Below are positions 56,461 to 64,000 of a stretch of 64,000 bases of DNA, one piece after another (position 1 is the first letter of the stretch; every line of letters begins with the position of its first letter). The notes beneath the pieces were generated by a model. That model had not been told where the DNA came from, searched no databases, and saw only the letters and a program-made list of their open reading frames with translations. A program made the position numbers and the translations under genes. The DNA comes from Coxiellaceae bacterium (GTDB taxonomy: Bacteria; Pseudomonadota; Gammaproteobacteria; Coxiellales; Coxiellaceae): NCBI GenBank assembly GCA_029212885.1, contig JARGPC010000001.1:62001-126000 (forward strand), written 5' to 3'.

Positions 56461-57180
56461 ATGCAAGCAACAACAGATTTCGTACAAGAAGTGCTCAGCA
56501 GCCAAGATACCGAGCAACTCGCCAAAAAGTACGCACCGAACCAAATGCTAGTGATTGAAGACTTCCTGCCACGTGATTTTGTCATCAATAACTATGTGCC
56601 CGAAGTGGAAGCATGCAACACTCACGTGAACCGTGTCAATGTACCGGGATTTAAGAAGTCCGGTAGCGTTAGTTATCACCAACTAGAAAAAACTGCGCCG
56701 AATTTATTTGCGTTCTATCGTTCACCCGCATTTAAACAATTTATTACCAATATCGTTGGCGAAGAAATTGATTATTGCCCAGAAAGCGACCCGCATGCAG
56801 CCGCACTCTATTATTATACCGAACCAGGTGATCGCATTAAGGTGCATTACGACAAGTCATTCTATAAAGGTAAACGTTACACCGTATTGTTGGGCATGGT
56901 CCAAGACTCGGAAGCATCTAAATTAATTTGCTACCCAGGCGCCAACAAGAAAAACATGAAGAAGAACCCGCTGGAAGTGCTAACACACCCCGGTACATTG
57001 GTCGTATTTAATGGCGATACTTTGTGGCATGAAGTCAGCCCATTAGCTGAAAACGAACGCCGCGTGATTCTTACCATGGAATTTCTTACTGATACGCGTA
57101 TCTCTGCTATTAGCAAAATAGTGTCTGACTTTAAAGACCGCTATTTGTATTTTGGTAAATCGCAATTCCAAAAAACGTAA
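56461..57180 (+). CDS. 2-oxoglutarate/Fe(II)-dependent oxygenase
   Basis: A 239-residue double-stranded beta-helix oxygenase. Iron ligands are His and Asp in IKVHYDKSFYKG and the distal His in GDTLWHEVSPL; Arg in ENERRVILTMEF would bind 2-oxoglutarate. An ATG at 56413 would add 16 residues but 56461 has GGGAT nearby. It heads the phosphonate cluster (52 nt before PEP mutase). A likely job is hydroxylation of the aminoethylphosphonate or its lipid, as PhnY does to 2-aminoethylphosphonate in catabolism and as 1-hydroxy-2-aminoethylphosphonate occurs in some bacterial lipids. The substrate is inferred. Confidence 0.85.
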   Translation: MQATTDFVQEVLSSQDTEQLAKKYAPNQMLVIEDFLPRDFVINNYVPEVEACNTHVNRVNVPGFKKSGSVSYHQLEKTAPNLFAFYRSPAFKQFITNIVGEEIDYCPESDPHAAALYYYTEPGDRIKVHYDKSFYKGKRYTVLLGMVQDSEASKLICYPGANKKNMKKNPLEVLTHPGTLVVFNGDTLWHEVSPLAENERRVILTMEFLTDTRISAISKIVSDFKDRYLYFGKSQFQKT

Positions 57181-57232
57181 GCTTATATACACAATCACCC
57201 CACATTCAACACACTAGAGAAAGGGACCCACT

Positions 57233-58990
57233 ATGACGTTAAAACATCGCTTATTACCTGCCAAACGCAGAAAACTATTACGTGATTTACTGGCGAGCAA
57301 ACCAGGCATTCGCATTATCGAAGCCCATAATGGCTTATCTGGTGTGATTGGCGCAACAGCAGCCACCGAAGATGAGCAAGGCAACACAATTGAGTTTGAT
57401 GGACTGTGGGTTTCAAGCTTAACCGACTCTGCCGCTAAAGCGCATCCCGATACAGAGGTCATCGACACCAGCAGCCGACTACTAACCATTCAAGAGATTT
57501 TACAAGTCACCGACAAACCAATTATCGTGGATGGCGATACCGGCGGACAACCAACACAGTTTGAATATTTTTGCTCTAAGCTGGAAAACCTAGGTGTATC
57601 TGCTGTTGTGATTGAAGATAAACGCTTTCCAAAGCGTAACAGCCTCGAAGTGGATGCTACACATATCTTAGAAGACCCACATGTATTCGCGCAAAAAATT
57701 AATCGTGCAAAGGAAGCCTGTCTTTCAGATGACTTTATGATCTTTACCCGAATCGAAAGCTTTATTGCCAATCGTGGCTTAGACGATGCCGTTGCACGTG
57801 CGGACATTTATTTAGACTCTAAAGCCGACGGTGTATTTATCCATTCAAACAAAAAGAATGCCGATCAAGTACTGGCATTTGTTGAAATTTATAAAGAGTT
57901 ATGCAAAAAGAAAGGCGTTAATAAACCATTAATCGCGGTGCCAACCACCTACAATACGATCACTGATGAGGAATTATTCGCTAAGGGCTTTAACATTGTT
58001 ATTTATGCCAACCATCAATTACGCGCCGCACAACAAGCGATGCAAGATGCTTGCCAATCCATCTTAAGCCACAAACGCAGCACTGAAATCAGTCAAGTTA
58101 TCGCACCCGTTAAACAAGTCATGGAAGTGGTAGGTTACTTCGATGTGAAGGACACCGATGCTAAGTTTGTTAAAGACAGCATGCCAGCTATTTTATTAGC
58201 TTCAGGCAAACCCGTCGGCTTTGCTGACACCGACTTAGACAATCTAGCGATTAGCGCAATCCCTGTCGATGGTAAAACTTTATTAGAACGCCAACTGGCT
58301 AAGCTAAAGAATGCCGGCTTATCAGACGTCACTGTTGTAACTGGCTACTGTCGCGAAACAGTGCCTGAAAACACAGCTAAAGAATGCTACAACGAAGACT
58401 TCGCCAAAACTGGTTTATTGCATTCATTAATGATGGCAGCGCGCAACTTCCAAGATGGCTTTATGTTAATTTTTGGTGATATTTATTTCAGCAAACATTT
58501 ATTGCGTTACTTATTAAAAGTAGACGGTGATATGTTATTAATGACCGACAATTCATTTAACTTACGCACACGCCAAAGTATTAAATCGACTACCGACTTG
58601 GTCACACTAGAACATGATGATGAAAACTTACGCCGACCTAAGTTAATCACCGAGAAAGTATTAGCCATCGGCAACAACCTGCCACTCGATCAAGCTTCGC
58701 ATGAATTTATTGGTGTCGCCAAGTTTTCTGCAAAAGGCGCCAAACAATTACTTGACCAATATGAAGCTATGGAAAAAGTTGCCATGCAAACGGATGACGG
58801 CCTAGAAGAGCTGTATCAACTGGACTTCAACACCATGCTGCAATCAATGATTGATAACAATTGCGATGTGCGCGCGGTGGAAGTGTCACAAGGTTGGGCA
58901 GAGGTACATAACCTTACTGATGTAGCAACGATTGAGAAAATGATTAATCGTGGCAAACATAACAAGCAATCAACAGCAACAGTTTATTAG
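57233..58990 (+). CDS. Phosphoenolpyruvate mutase fused to a degenerate nucleotidyltransferase domain
   Basis: Residues 1-295 are PEP mutase, which rearranges PEP to phosphonopyruvate and makes the C-P bond. The diagnostic EDKRFPKRNS (E128-S137, the EDKx5NS motif) separates it from isocitrate-lyase-like relatives. Other landmarks are IIEAHNGLSG and IIVDGDTGG. Residues ~317-585 have a nucleotidyltransferase fold, but the usual LAAGxGxR...PK loop is replaced by LLASGKPVGFADTDLDN. Later parts (ERQLAKLKNAGLSDVTVVTG, LIFGDIYFSKH) are conserved. The domain may therefore be inactive or altered. PepM-NTase fusions are known. AAAGGGA precedes the start; ppd follows after 11 nt. Confidence 0.93.
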   Translation: MTLKHRLLPAKRRKLLRDLLASKPGIRIIEAHNGLSGVIGATAATEDEQGNTIEFDGLWVSSLTDSAAKAHPDTEVIDTSSRLLTIQEILQVTDKPIIVDGDTGGQPTQFEYFCSKLENLGVSAVVIEDKRFPKRNSLEVDATHILEDPHVFAQKINRAKEACLSDDFMIFTRIESFIANRGLDDAVARADIYLDSKADGVFIHSNKKNADQVLAFVEIYKELCKKKGVNKPLIAVPTTYNTITDEELFAKGFNIVIYANHQLRAAQQAMQDACQSILSHKRSTEISQVIAPVKQVMEVVGYFDVKDTDAKFVKDSMPAILLASGKPVGFADTDLDNLAISAIPVDGKTLLERQLAKLKNAGLSDVTVVTGYCRETVPENTAKECYNEDFAKTGLLHSLMMAARNFQDGFMLIFGDIYFSKHLLRYLLKVDGDMLLMTDNSFNLRTRQSIKSTTDLVTLEHDDENLRRPKLITEKVLAIGNNLPLDQASHEFIGVAKFSAKGAKQLLDQYEAMEKVAMQTDDGLEELYQLDFNTMLQSMIDNNCDVRAVEVSQGWAEVHNLTDVATIEKMINRGKHNKQSTATVY

Positions 58991-59001
58991 GCTGAACAAC
59001 T

Positions 59002-60138
59002 ATGACTGCATTATCTTCTGACAAGCTAAATGATTTATTAATCGAGCAACAGTTTAACTACATCACCGGAGTACCTGACAGCATCTTCAAGCATTTTTTA
59101 ATTGATGCTAATAATGACACGCGTTTTAAACATGTGTTATCCAGTAATGAAGGTGAAGCCTGCGCGATTGCCGCCGGTTATCATTTAGCTACCGGCAAAG
59201 TGCCCGTAGTCTATATGCAAAACTCCGGCTTTGGTAATTGCATTAATCCATTGACCAGCTTATTGGACGATAAAATTTACTCAATACCGACACTGTTATT
59301 GATTTCTTGGCGTGGCCTGCCCGGTGAACACGATGAACCGCAGCATAAACGCATGGGCAATGTATTACCCGGCATGTGTTCGTTACTCGATATAAATTAT
59401 GCGGTAGCAACGAATGACGCTAATCATATGCAATCATTGCTGCAGCAAGCGGCTAACTACTTCAAGCAACACAAGAAACCATTCGCAATTTTAGTACCCA
59501 AAGGTGTTATCACTGCCAGTGAAAGCAGCAAACAAACCACCGCTAAACCTGACAATGCTTTATTGCGTGAACAATTACTTGAAGCGATTGTTGATCAATG
59601 CCAACCGAACGATATTTTGATTACCACAACCGGCAAAACTTCACGCGAGCTATATGAAATACGCGAAAAGCGCCAACAAAGCCATGGTCAAGATTTTTTA
59701 ACCGTAGGTTCCATGGGCTGTTCATCAAGCATTGCTTTAGGCATTGCCTTAGAACAACCTAACCGCCGTGTAATATTAGTCGATGGTGATGGTGCATGCT
59801 TAATGCGGCTCGAAGCACTCGCCACCATTGGTCATGAACAACCTAAAAACTTAATGCATATCGTTATCGATAATAACGCTTATGAGTCAACAGGCTCACA
59901 ACCTACCGTTTCTCATGTGGTTAACTTTGCTGCTGTTGCACAAGCTTGCAATTATGCTGAAAGCTATGCGATGGATGACTTGGCTACATTTCAGCGTCAT
60001 CTCGCCACATGGCAACAGGGCCCGTCGATGTTTATCGTTAAAAGCTTTCCGTATTCACGTAAAGATTTGGGGCGACCAAAAACCACCCCGCAACAAAACA
60101 AACAAGCATTTATGCAACATCTTGGAGTGTGCGAATGA
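59002..60138 (+). CDS. Phosphonopyruvate decarboxylase
   Basis: A 378-residue thiamine-diphosphate enzyme that makes phosphonoacetaldehyde from phosphonopyruvate, pulling the unfavourable mutase reaction forward. The N-terminal PYR domain shows YITGVPDSIFK and SSNEGEACAIAAGYH (catalytic Glu); the C-terminal domain has the TPP motif VDGDGACLMRLEALAT (D261-G264) and IDNNAYESTG. The length fits Ppd rather than larger sulfopyruvate enzymes, though these are relatives. Its stop overlaps the start of the next gene (ATGA). Confidence 0.95.
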   Translation: MTALSSDKLNDLLIEQQFNYITGVPDSIFKHFLIDANNDTRFKHVLSSNEGEACAIAAGYHLATGKVPVVYMQNSGFGNCINPLTSLLDDKIYSIPTLLLISWRGLPGEHDEPQHKRMGNVLPGMCSLLDINYAVATNDANHMQSLLQQAANYFKQHKKPFAILVPKGVITASESSKQTTAKPDNALLREQLLEAIVDQCQPNDILITTTGKTSRELYEIREKRQQSHGQDFLTVGSMGCSSSIALGIALEQPNRRVILVDGDGACLMRLEALATIGHEQPKNLMHIVIDNNAYESTGSQPTVSHVVNFAAVAQACNYAESYAMDDLATFQRHLATWQQGPSMFIVKSFPYSRKDLGRPKTTPQQNKQAFMQHLGVCE

Positions 60139-60875
60139 AAGCTGTTATTCTAGCTGCCGGTCAAGGCATACGAATTCGTGATCATCACGAATTACCGAAA
60201 GGCTTTATTGAAATCGAAGGCCAAAGCATTATTCAGCAATCGCTGGACATTTTGCATCAACGCGGCATCACAGATATTTTAATGGTCACCGGCTACTGCG
60301 CTGAATACTATGTTGACTTGGCCAAACAAACCGGTCAATTCGAAGTTGCCTTTAATCCGCACTTTGCTGATTACGCCAGCTTGTATTCTCTCTATTGCGC
60401 AAAAAACTGGATTGATAATGATTGTTTAATTTTAGAATCCGACATCATGTATGAAGCACGCGCCATCGATCAAATCTTGCAAGCACCACAAGCCAATATC
60501 ACTTTAGTCAGTGGTGCCACACAATCAAGCGATGAAATTTATGTTGAAGCCGACAAAGGTCAGCTCATAAATATGAGCAAGCAATGGAGTGACATCGATA
60601 AAGAGCATTTCTTGGGTGAGTTTGTTGGTATTAGTAAATTAAATCTCGCCAGTTATCAGTTATTAATCGAGCTACTCGAGAAAGACCAGCCACAATTGCA
60701 GCAAGGTTGCTATGAAGAGCAAGGCCTTGTCACACTGGCACAACATGCTGCCCTACACTGTCACAAGATTGATGACCTGTCATGGTGTGAGATCGACAAC
60801 CTCTTTCACTTGCAACGCGCACAACGCCTATACCCAAAAATTCGCTCACTAGAAACAGCGGCAGATGACACATGA
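60135..60875 (+). CDS. Nucleotidyltransferase, probable 2-aminoethylphosphonate cytidylyltransferase (PntC-like)
   Basis: A 246-residue protein with an intact NTP-binding loop, VILAAGQGIRIRDHHELPKG, and a metal-binding Asp in LILESDIMYEA. It lies between ppd and the transaminase with 4-nt overlaps on both sides, the context of PntC, which makes CMP-2-aminoethylphosphonate. The GGAG-supported ATG at 60135 is preferred to a GTG two codons upstream. Function is inferred from context; LicC-type choline cytidylyltransferases are a related alternative. Confidence 0.8.
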   Translation: MKAVILAAGQGIRIRDHHELPKGFIEIEGQSIIQQSLDILHQRGITDILMVTGYCAEYYVDLAKQTGQFEVAFNPHFADYASLYSLYCAKNWIDNDCLILESDIMYEARAIDQILQAPQANITLVSGATQSSDEIYVEADKGQLINMSKQWSDIDKEHFLGEFVGISKLNLASYQLLIELLEKDQPQLQQGCYEEQGLVTLAQHAALHCHKIDDLSWCEIDNLFHLQRAQRLYPKIRSLETAADDT

Positions 60876-61990
60876 ATCGAAAAATTCTATTGAATCCTGG
60901 CCCAGTGACCACGACAGATGGCGTTAAAAATGCCATGTTAGTTGATGATATCTGTCATCGTGAACAAGAGTTCACCGATTTAGTGCAAGCCATTCGCTCA
61001 GACTTATTAAAAGTCGCTAACGCCGATGATGACTACAGCGCCATATTGTTCACCGCCTCAGGTACGGGTGCACTCGAAGCCTGCTTAAGCTCTGTCGTTG
61101 CCAACAATCAAACCATTGCCATCATTAACAATGGTAGCTATGGTGAACGCTTGATTAAAATTGCACAACGCTATGGTTTAGACGTGCTAACGATAGATCA
61201 ACCCGCTGATCAGCCGCTGGATCTACAAGCTATTGAAGATGCTTTAAAAAATAACAATATCAGCTTTTTGGCAATGGTTCATCACGAAACTTCACTTGGC
61301 ACACTGAACCCACTGAATGCCGTTGGTGAACTGTGCGAAAAATACCAATGCGAATTTATTGTTGATGCGATGTCGAGTTTTGCAGGCAGCCCTATCCATA
61401 TGCACAACGATCATATTGATTATTTAATTAGCAGCTCAAATAAATGCCTACACGGCATGCCTGGCATGGCATTTGTTATTGCTCACCGTGAAAGTTTAAA
61501 AAATACCGAAGGCAATGCACGCAGTTTTTATTTTGATCTGCATCAACAACATCATGCATTAGAACGTGGCGGTGAAATGCCATTCACGCCAGCAATACAA
61601 GTGGCGTATGCATTTAAACAAGCGCTGAATGAATTTTTTGCTGAGGGTGCGGAACAACGCATTGAACGTTTTCAACACAATTACCAAGTGCTAACCAAAG
61701 GCCTAGCTGAATTAGGGTTTCATTGTGTTACCCCCCAAGCATGCCAATCCAAATTACTAGTCACAGTACAATTTCCAAACGATGGCTGTAATTATGACTT
61801 TAATTTGTTACATGATCACCTTTACGCCAAGGGAATTACCATATACCCTAAAAAGATACCGATAGCTAATAGCTTTCGACTATCGTGTATAGGAGACTTA
61901 ACAACTCATGAAATTAACATCTTCCTAAAGGAATTAGAAAGCTATATGACCAAGAATAAGAAGGAACTGCTCGTCAATCACGAAAGGTAA
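60872..61990 (+). CDS. phnW: 2-aminoethylphosphonate:pyruvate aminotransferase
   Basis: A 372-residue fold-type I PLP enzyme. It converts phosphonoacetaldehyde to 2-aminoethylphosphonate in this biosynthetic setting (the reverse of its catabolic direction). PLP Lys191 lies in ISSSNKCLHGMPGMAF; the start ILLNPGPVTTTDGVKNAM and FTASGTGALEA are typical of PhnW. Its ATG overlaps the previous stop by 4 nt. No phosphonatase (phnX) or C-P lyase is nearby, which supports synthesis rather than breakdown. Confidence 0.93.
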   Translation: MNRKILLNPGPVTTTDGVKNAMLVDDICHREQEFTDLVQAIRSDLLKVANADDDYSAILFTASGTGALEACLSSVVANNQTIAIINNGSYGERLIKIAQRYGLDVLTIDQPADQPLDLQAIEDALKNNNISFLAMVHHETSLGTLNPLNAVGELCEKYQCEFIVDAMSSFAGSPIHMHNDHIDYLISSSNKCLHGMPGMAFVIAHRESLKNTEGNARSFYFDLHQQHHALERGGEMPFTPAIQVAYAFKQALNEFFAEGAEQRIERFQHNYQVLTKGLAELGFHCVTPQACQSKLLVTVQFPNDGCNYDFNLLHDHLYAKGITIYPKKIPIANSFRLSCIGDLTTHEINIFLKELESYMTKNKKELLVNHER

Positions 61991-61995
61991 CGAAC

Positions 61996-62694
61996 ATGGC
62001 TAACGAAGGCGTCATCATGCCCGATGACTATAAAGACTACATTTACCGTCTTACTTATTATTTACTTGGCAAGATCGCACATCTAATACCCCGATCTATT
62101 TCACCCAACCAAATCACTTTTGCAGCTTTCTCATGCTCAATGATTGCGTGCTTTTTTCTGGTGGTAATACCAGACCCCAGCGCCTTTATTTTATGGTCGG
62201 TTTTTAATCTGCTGTGGTACCTGCTCGATGCACTCGATGGCATACATGCTCGCCTAACGCACCAGACATCTGAATATGGCGCCTACCTCGACCACTTTTT
62301 AGATACCGGTTACTTTATCTTCATGCTCACCGCATTTGCGATACGCTTTGAGCTGTTCCAACCACTGTACATTTTTATACTGTTGTTACGCAGCACTGCT
62401 GCAACCAGTGTGTTTTTAGTTCAAATTCATACGGGTCGCTTATTACTGGGCCGCTTCTCCGGTGGGTTAGAACTGCTATTATTCACTAACTGTATGATTT
62501 TAAGCTATTATTTCCCAGGGTTTGACCTAAGCCAACACACCAGTAACCCACACCTACTCTATTGGATTCACGCATTGGGTTTGACCAGCGGTGTCTTTAT
62601 GAAGGTAACACTGTGGCTGTATGTGTTTGGTGTGCCAATGACTTTTTTCCAACAGGCACGCTTTGTTAAACGCCATGCAGCGGATCAAGCCTAA
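61996..62694 (+). CDS. CDP-alcohol phosphatidyltransferase, predicted aminoethylphosphonolipid synthase
   Basis: A 232-residue membrane protein with the family signature D78-x2-D81-G82-x2-A85-R86-x8-G95-x3-D99-x3-D103 and about six helices. The N-terminal stretch IPRSISPNQITFAAFS resembles eukaryote-type choline/ethanolamine phosphotransferases. Being the last gene of the 2-aminoethylphosphonate set, it probably transfers the CMP-linked head group onto diacylglycerol. The reaction is inferred from context. AAAGGT precedes the ATG. Its 3' end overlaps the convergent NUDIX gene by 4 nt. Confidence 0.85.
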   Translation: MANEGVIMPDDYKDYIYRLTYYLLGKIAHLIPRSISPNQITFAAFSCSMIACFFLVVIPDPSAFILWSVFNLLWYLLDALDGIHARLTHQTSEYGAYLDHFLDTGYFIFMLTAFAIRFELFQPLYIFILLLRSTAATSVFLVQIHTGRLLLGRFSGGLELLLFTNCMILSYYFPGFDLSQHTSNPHLLYWIHALGLTSGVFMKVTLWLYVFGVPMTFFQQARFVKRHAADQA

Positions 62695-63497
62695 GGTGTT
62701 GGGGGTCTGTCCGGTAGAGTTTCCCAAGTCGGAATAGAATGGCTTCGCTGAATTACCTCTAAGTGATCGCGTCTAATAGTGTACTCACTTAATTTATCTA
62801 TTGGCACCAACACAACCTCACTGACATCGTCGCCGGCTTTTAATTCGCCAAAAATGCCAGAAACAAATTCATGTTGCGTGATCCGCGCAAAGTAAAACGC
62901 ATCCACCGAATGGGCATTCATTTTATTTTGACCTATACCACTGCGTGTTTCTAGCTGCTTAAAACGATTAATAGGCACACGTAAACCTGTTTCCTCTAAA
63001 TGCTCACGCCGCGCTGTGCATGCTAAATTCTTATCATAGTCGTCCGTTAGATTAAGCTCTCTTTGTTCTTCAGCAGTCGCACCCGTTTTTGCCACATCCA
63101 TGGGCTGCATATAACCGCCCGACAGCTCATAACGTTCCTCTTTAGCGTTCCAACACAACAGCACTGAACATTTACCGTCATCACCCTCAACAAACATCGC
63201 GGTATGCGCACCAACAGATGGTGAACGATACGGGCGAATATAATAATCTTTACGGTCACCAGGCTTGCTTGCCACCCCCTCAACATGCATACCAAACATA
63301 CCTGGACGTATACCCTTAGAATTAATCAGACTCACTAGAATTTCTGCACGCCGCTTAACCGACAGCCCCATGAGCAGAGTCGATAGCGCTCCGGCATCTC
63401 TTCTCAAGCTCTCCTCTTTGGAGGTACGCCCATACCAATAAGCCACTAATGCTGTCACTAACACCAAAGCTACTGTTTTGACCCTGCCCGATCTCAT
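62691..63497 (-). CDS. Membrane-anchored NUDIX hydrolase
   Basis: A 268-residue protein. Residues 5-22 form an N-terminal membrane anchor (VKTVALVLVTALVAYWYG). A NUDIX domain spans ~90-240 with the core ARREHLEETGLRVP. The spacing before it is unusual: the box glycine region (LSGGYMQPMD) is separated by an insertion of about 20 residues (EEQRELNLTDDYDKNLACTA). NUDIX enzymes cleave nucleoside diphosphates linked to other groups. It overlaps the phosphonolipid gene 3' end; a link such as removing CDP- or CMP-linked intermediates is conjecture. Confidence 0.8.
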   Translation of the reverse strand: MRSGRVKTVALVLVTALVAYWYGRTSKEESLRRDAGALSTLLMGLSVKRRAEILVSLINSKGIRPGMFGMHVEGVASKPGDRKDYYIRPYRSPSVGAHTAMFVEGDDGKCSVLLCWNAKEERYELSGGYMQPMDVAKTGATAEEQRELNLTDDYDKNLACTARREHLEETGLRVPINRFKQLETRSGIGQNKMNAHSVDAFYFARITQHEFVSGIFGELKAGDDVSEVVLVPIDKLSEYTIRRDHLEVIQRSHSIPTWETLPDRPPTP

Positions 63498-63598
63498 GAT
63501 AACTCTCTTTTTTTGGTTATATTTTGACCGAACAGATTAGCGGTGGCGACCACGAATGTCAAACATCTAGAGTAATCGGCTATTTAAAAATTAAGAAA

Positions 63599-64000
63599 TT
63601 ATTCGGTAGTGTTAGCCGCTTTAGCAATCGCTTTATCCATACTGCGCTGATCAACCATCGTAGCTAAGATCAAGAAAGCACAACACGGCACCACAATTAA
63701 CGCAATCGATAGGGGGATTTGGTTGTACGTTTGCATATACGACATAATAAAACTACTCACCGCCCCACCGAGGATTTGCATAAAACCGAAGATCGCACTG
63801 GCCGTTCCGGCCATCATCTTAAATGGACGAAACGCACCAGCATAAGAATTAGGAAACACCATGCTCGAACCAACAATAAAGGTAATCACCGGCACCATAA
63901 TCACATAGATATCAATATAACCGTACAAGCCCAACACGAGCATTAAGATACCCGCCAGCAACATGATACTAAAACCAATAAACAACATACGGTTTAAGCC
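63599..64000 (-). CDS. MFS transporter, partial (N-terminus beyond right edge)
   Basis: The frame is open to the right edge, giving the last ~133 residues. Four or five hydrophobic helices are seen, including GYIDIYVIMVPVITFIVGSS and FGFMQILGGAVSSFIM. The VFPNSYAGAFRPF and G-T-A-S-A features match Bcr/CflA-type drug exporters. An internal ATG at 63988 is not the start. The substrate is unknown. Confidence 0.85.
   Translation of the reverse strand, partial: GLNRMLFIGFSIMLLAGILMLVLGLYGYIDIYVIMVPVITFIVGSSMVFPNSYAGAFRPFKMMAGTASAIFGFMQILGGAVSSFIMSYMQTYNQIPLSIALIVVPCCAFLILATMVDQRSMDKAIAKAANTTE

Overview
The window reads as chromosome of a gammaproteobacterium of moderate GC content. The enolase, KDO-8-phosphate synthase, CTP synthase, FtsB, glutamyl-tRNA synthetase, long-form QueF, NadB and SixA proteins are all of gammaproteobacterial type. 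Between these housekeeping genes lie long, eukaryote-like proteins: ankyrin repeats, an OTU-like cysteine protease, a CX5R phosphatase, a ShET2/EspL-like protein, and a helicase with a lysine-rich linker. That mixture suggests a host-associated member of the Legionellales (Legionella, Coxiella, Berkiella relatives). This placement is inference; no rRNA or secretion-system gene lies in the window.

Layout. 1-2160: a partial sensor histidine kinase diverges from a CDP-alcohol phosphatidyltransferase that looks like the eukaryotic phosphatidylinositol synthase. 2150-13000: the usual pyrG-kdsA-eno-ftsB order is kept on the minus strand, but about 6.5 kb is inserted between pyrG and kdsA (a membrane protein, a TraT-like lipoprotein and an internally duplicated ankyrin protein). 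13.1-14.6 kb: three small low-complexity proteins. 14.6-18.3 kb: gltX, a methyltransferase, TspO. 18.4-19.4 kb: an OTU-like protease with the catalytic His before the Cys. 19.5-26.4 kb: YgfX-like, SixA, an MFS carrier, a DAK2-DegV fusion, tRNA-Ala and tRNA-Glu, and a proton antiporter. 26.4-31.3 kb: a LysE/ArgO exporter, a pentapeptide-repeat protein, QueF and a ShET2/EspL-like protein. 31.5-39.1 kb: hicAB, an ABC exporter, a Bcr/CflA transporter, nadB and an M20 peptidase.

39.1-49.5 kb is an accessory block of large proteins: a RelE-like/SF1 helicase fusion, a HAD-like protein, a type IV pilin, and a 968-residue protein with a CKSANDR phosphatase loop. The pilin and the 968-residue protein are transcribed divergently from two near-identical promoters with 20-bp spacers that resemble MerR-type promoters. 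49.8-56.2 kb: catalase, an orphan HicB-like regulator next to an AAA ATPase with three phased palindromes, and several small membrane or exported proteins.

56.4-62.7 kb is the most striking part: a compact gene set with overlapping or closely spaced genes for a 2OG-Fe(II) oxygenase, PEP mutase fused to a degenerate nucleotidyltransferase, phosphonopyruvate decarboxylase, a stand-alone nucleotidyltransferase, 2-aminoethylphosphonate transaminase and a CDP-alcohol phosphatidyltransferase. Together they predict a route from PEP to 2-aminoethylphosphonate, then a CMP-activated form, then a membrane phosphonolipid. With the PI-synthase-like gene at the left end and the candidate phosphoinositide phosphatase at 46.6 kb, the window is rich in unusual membrane-lipid chemistry. 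It closes with a membrane-anchored NUDIX protein and a partial MFS transporter.
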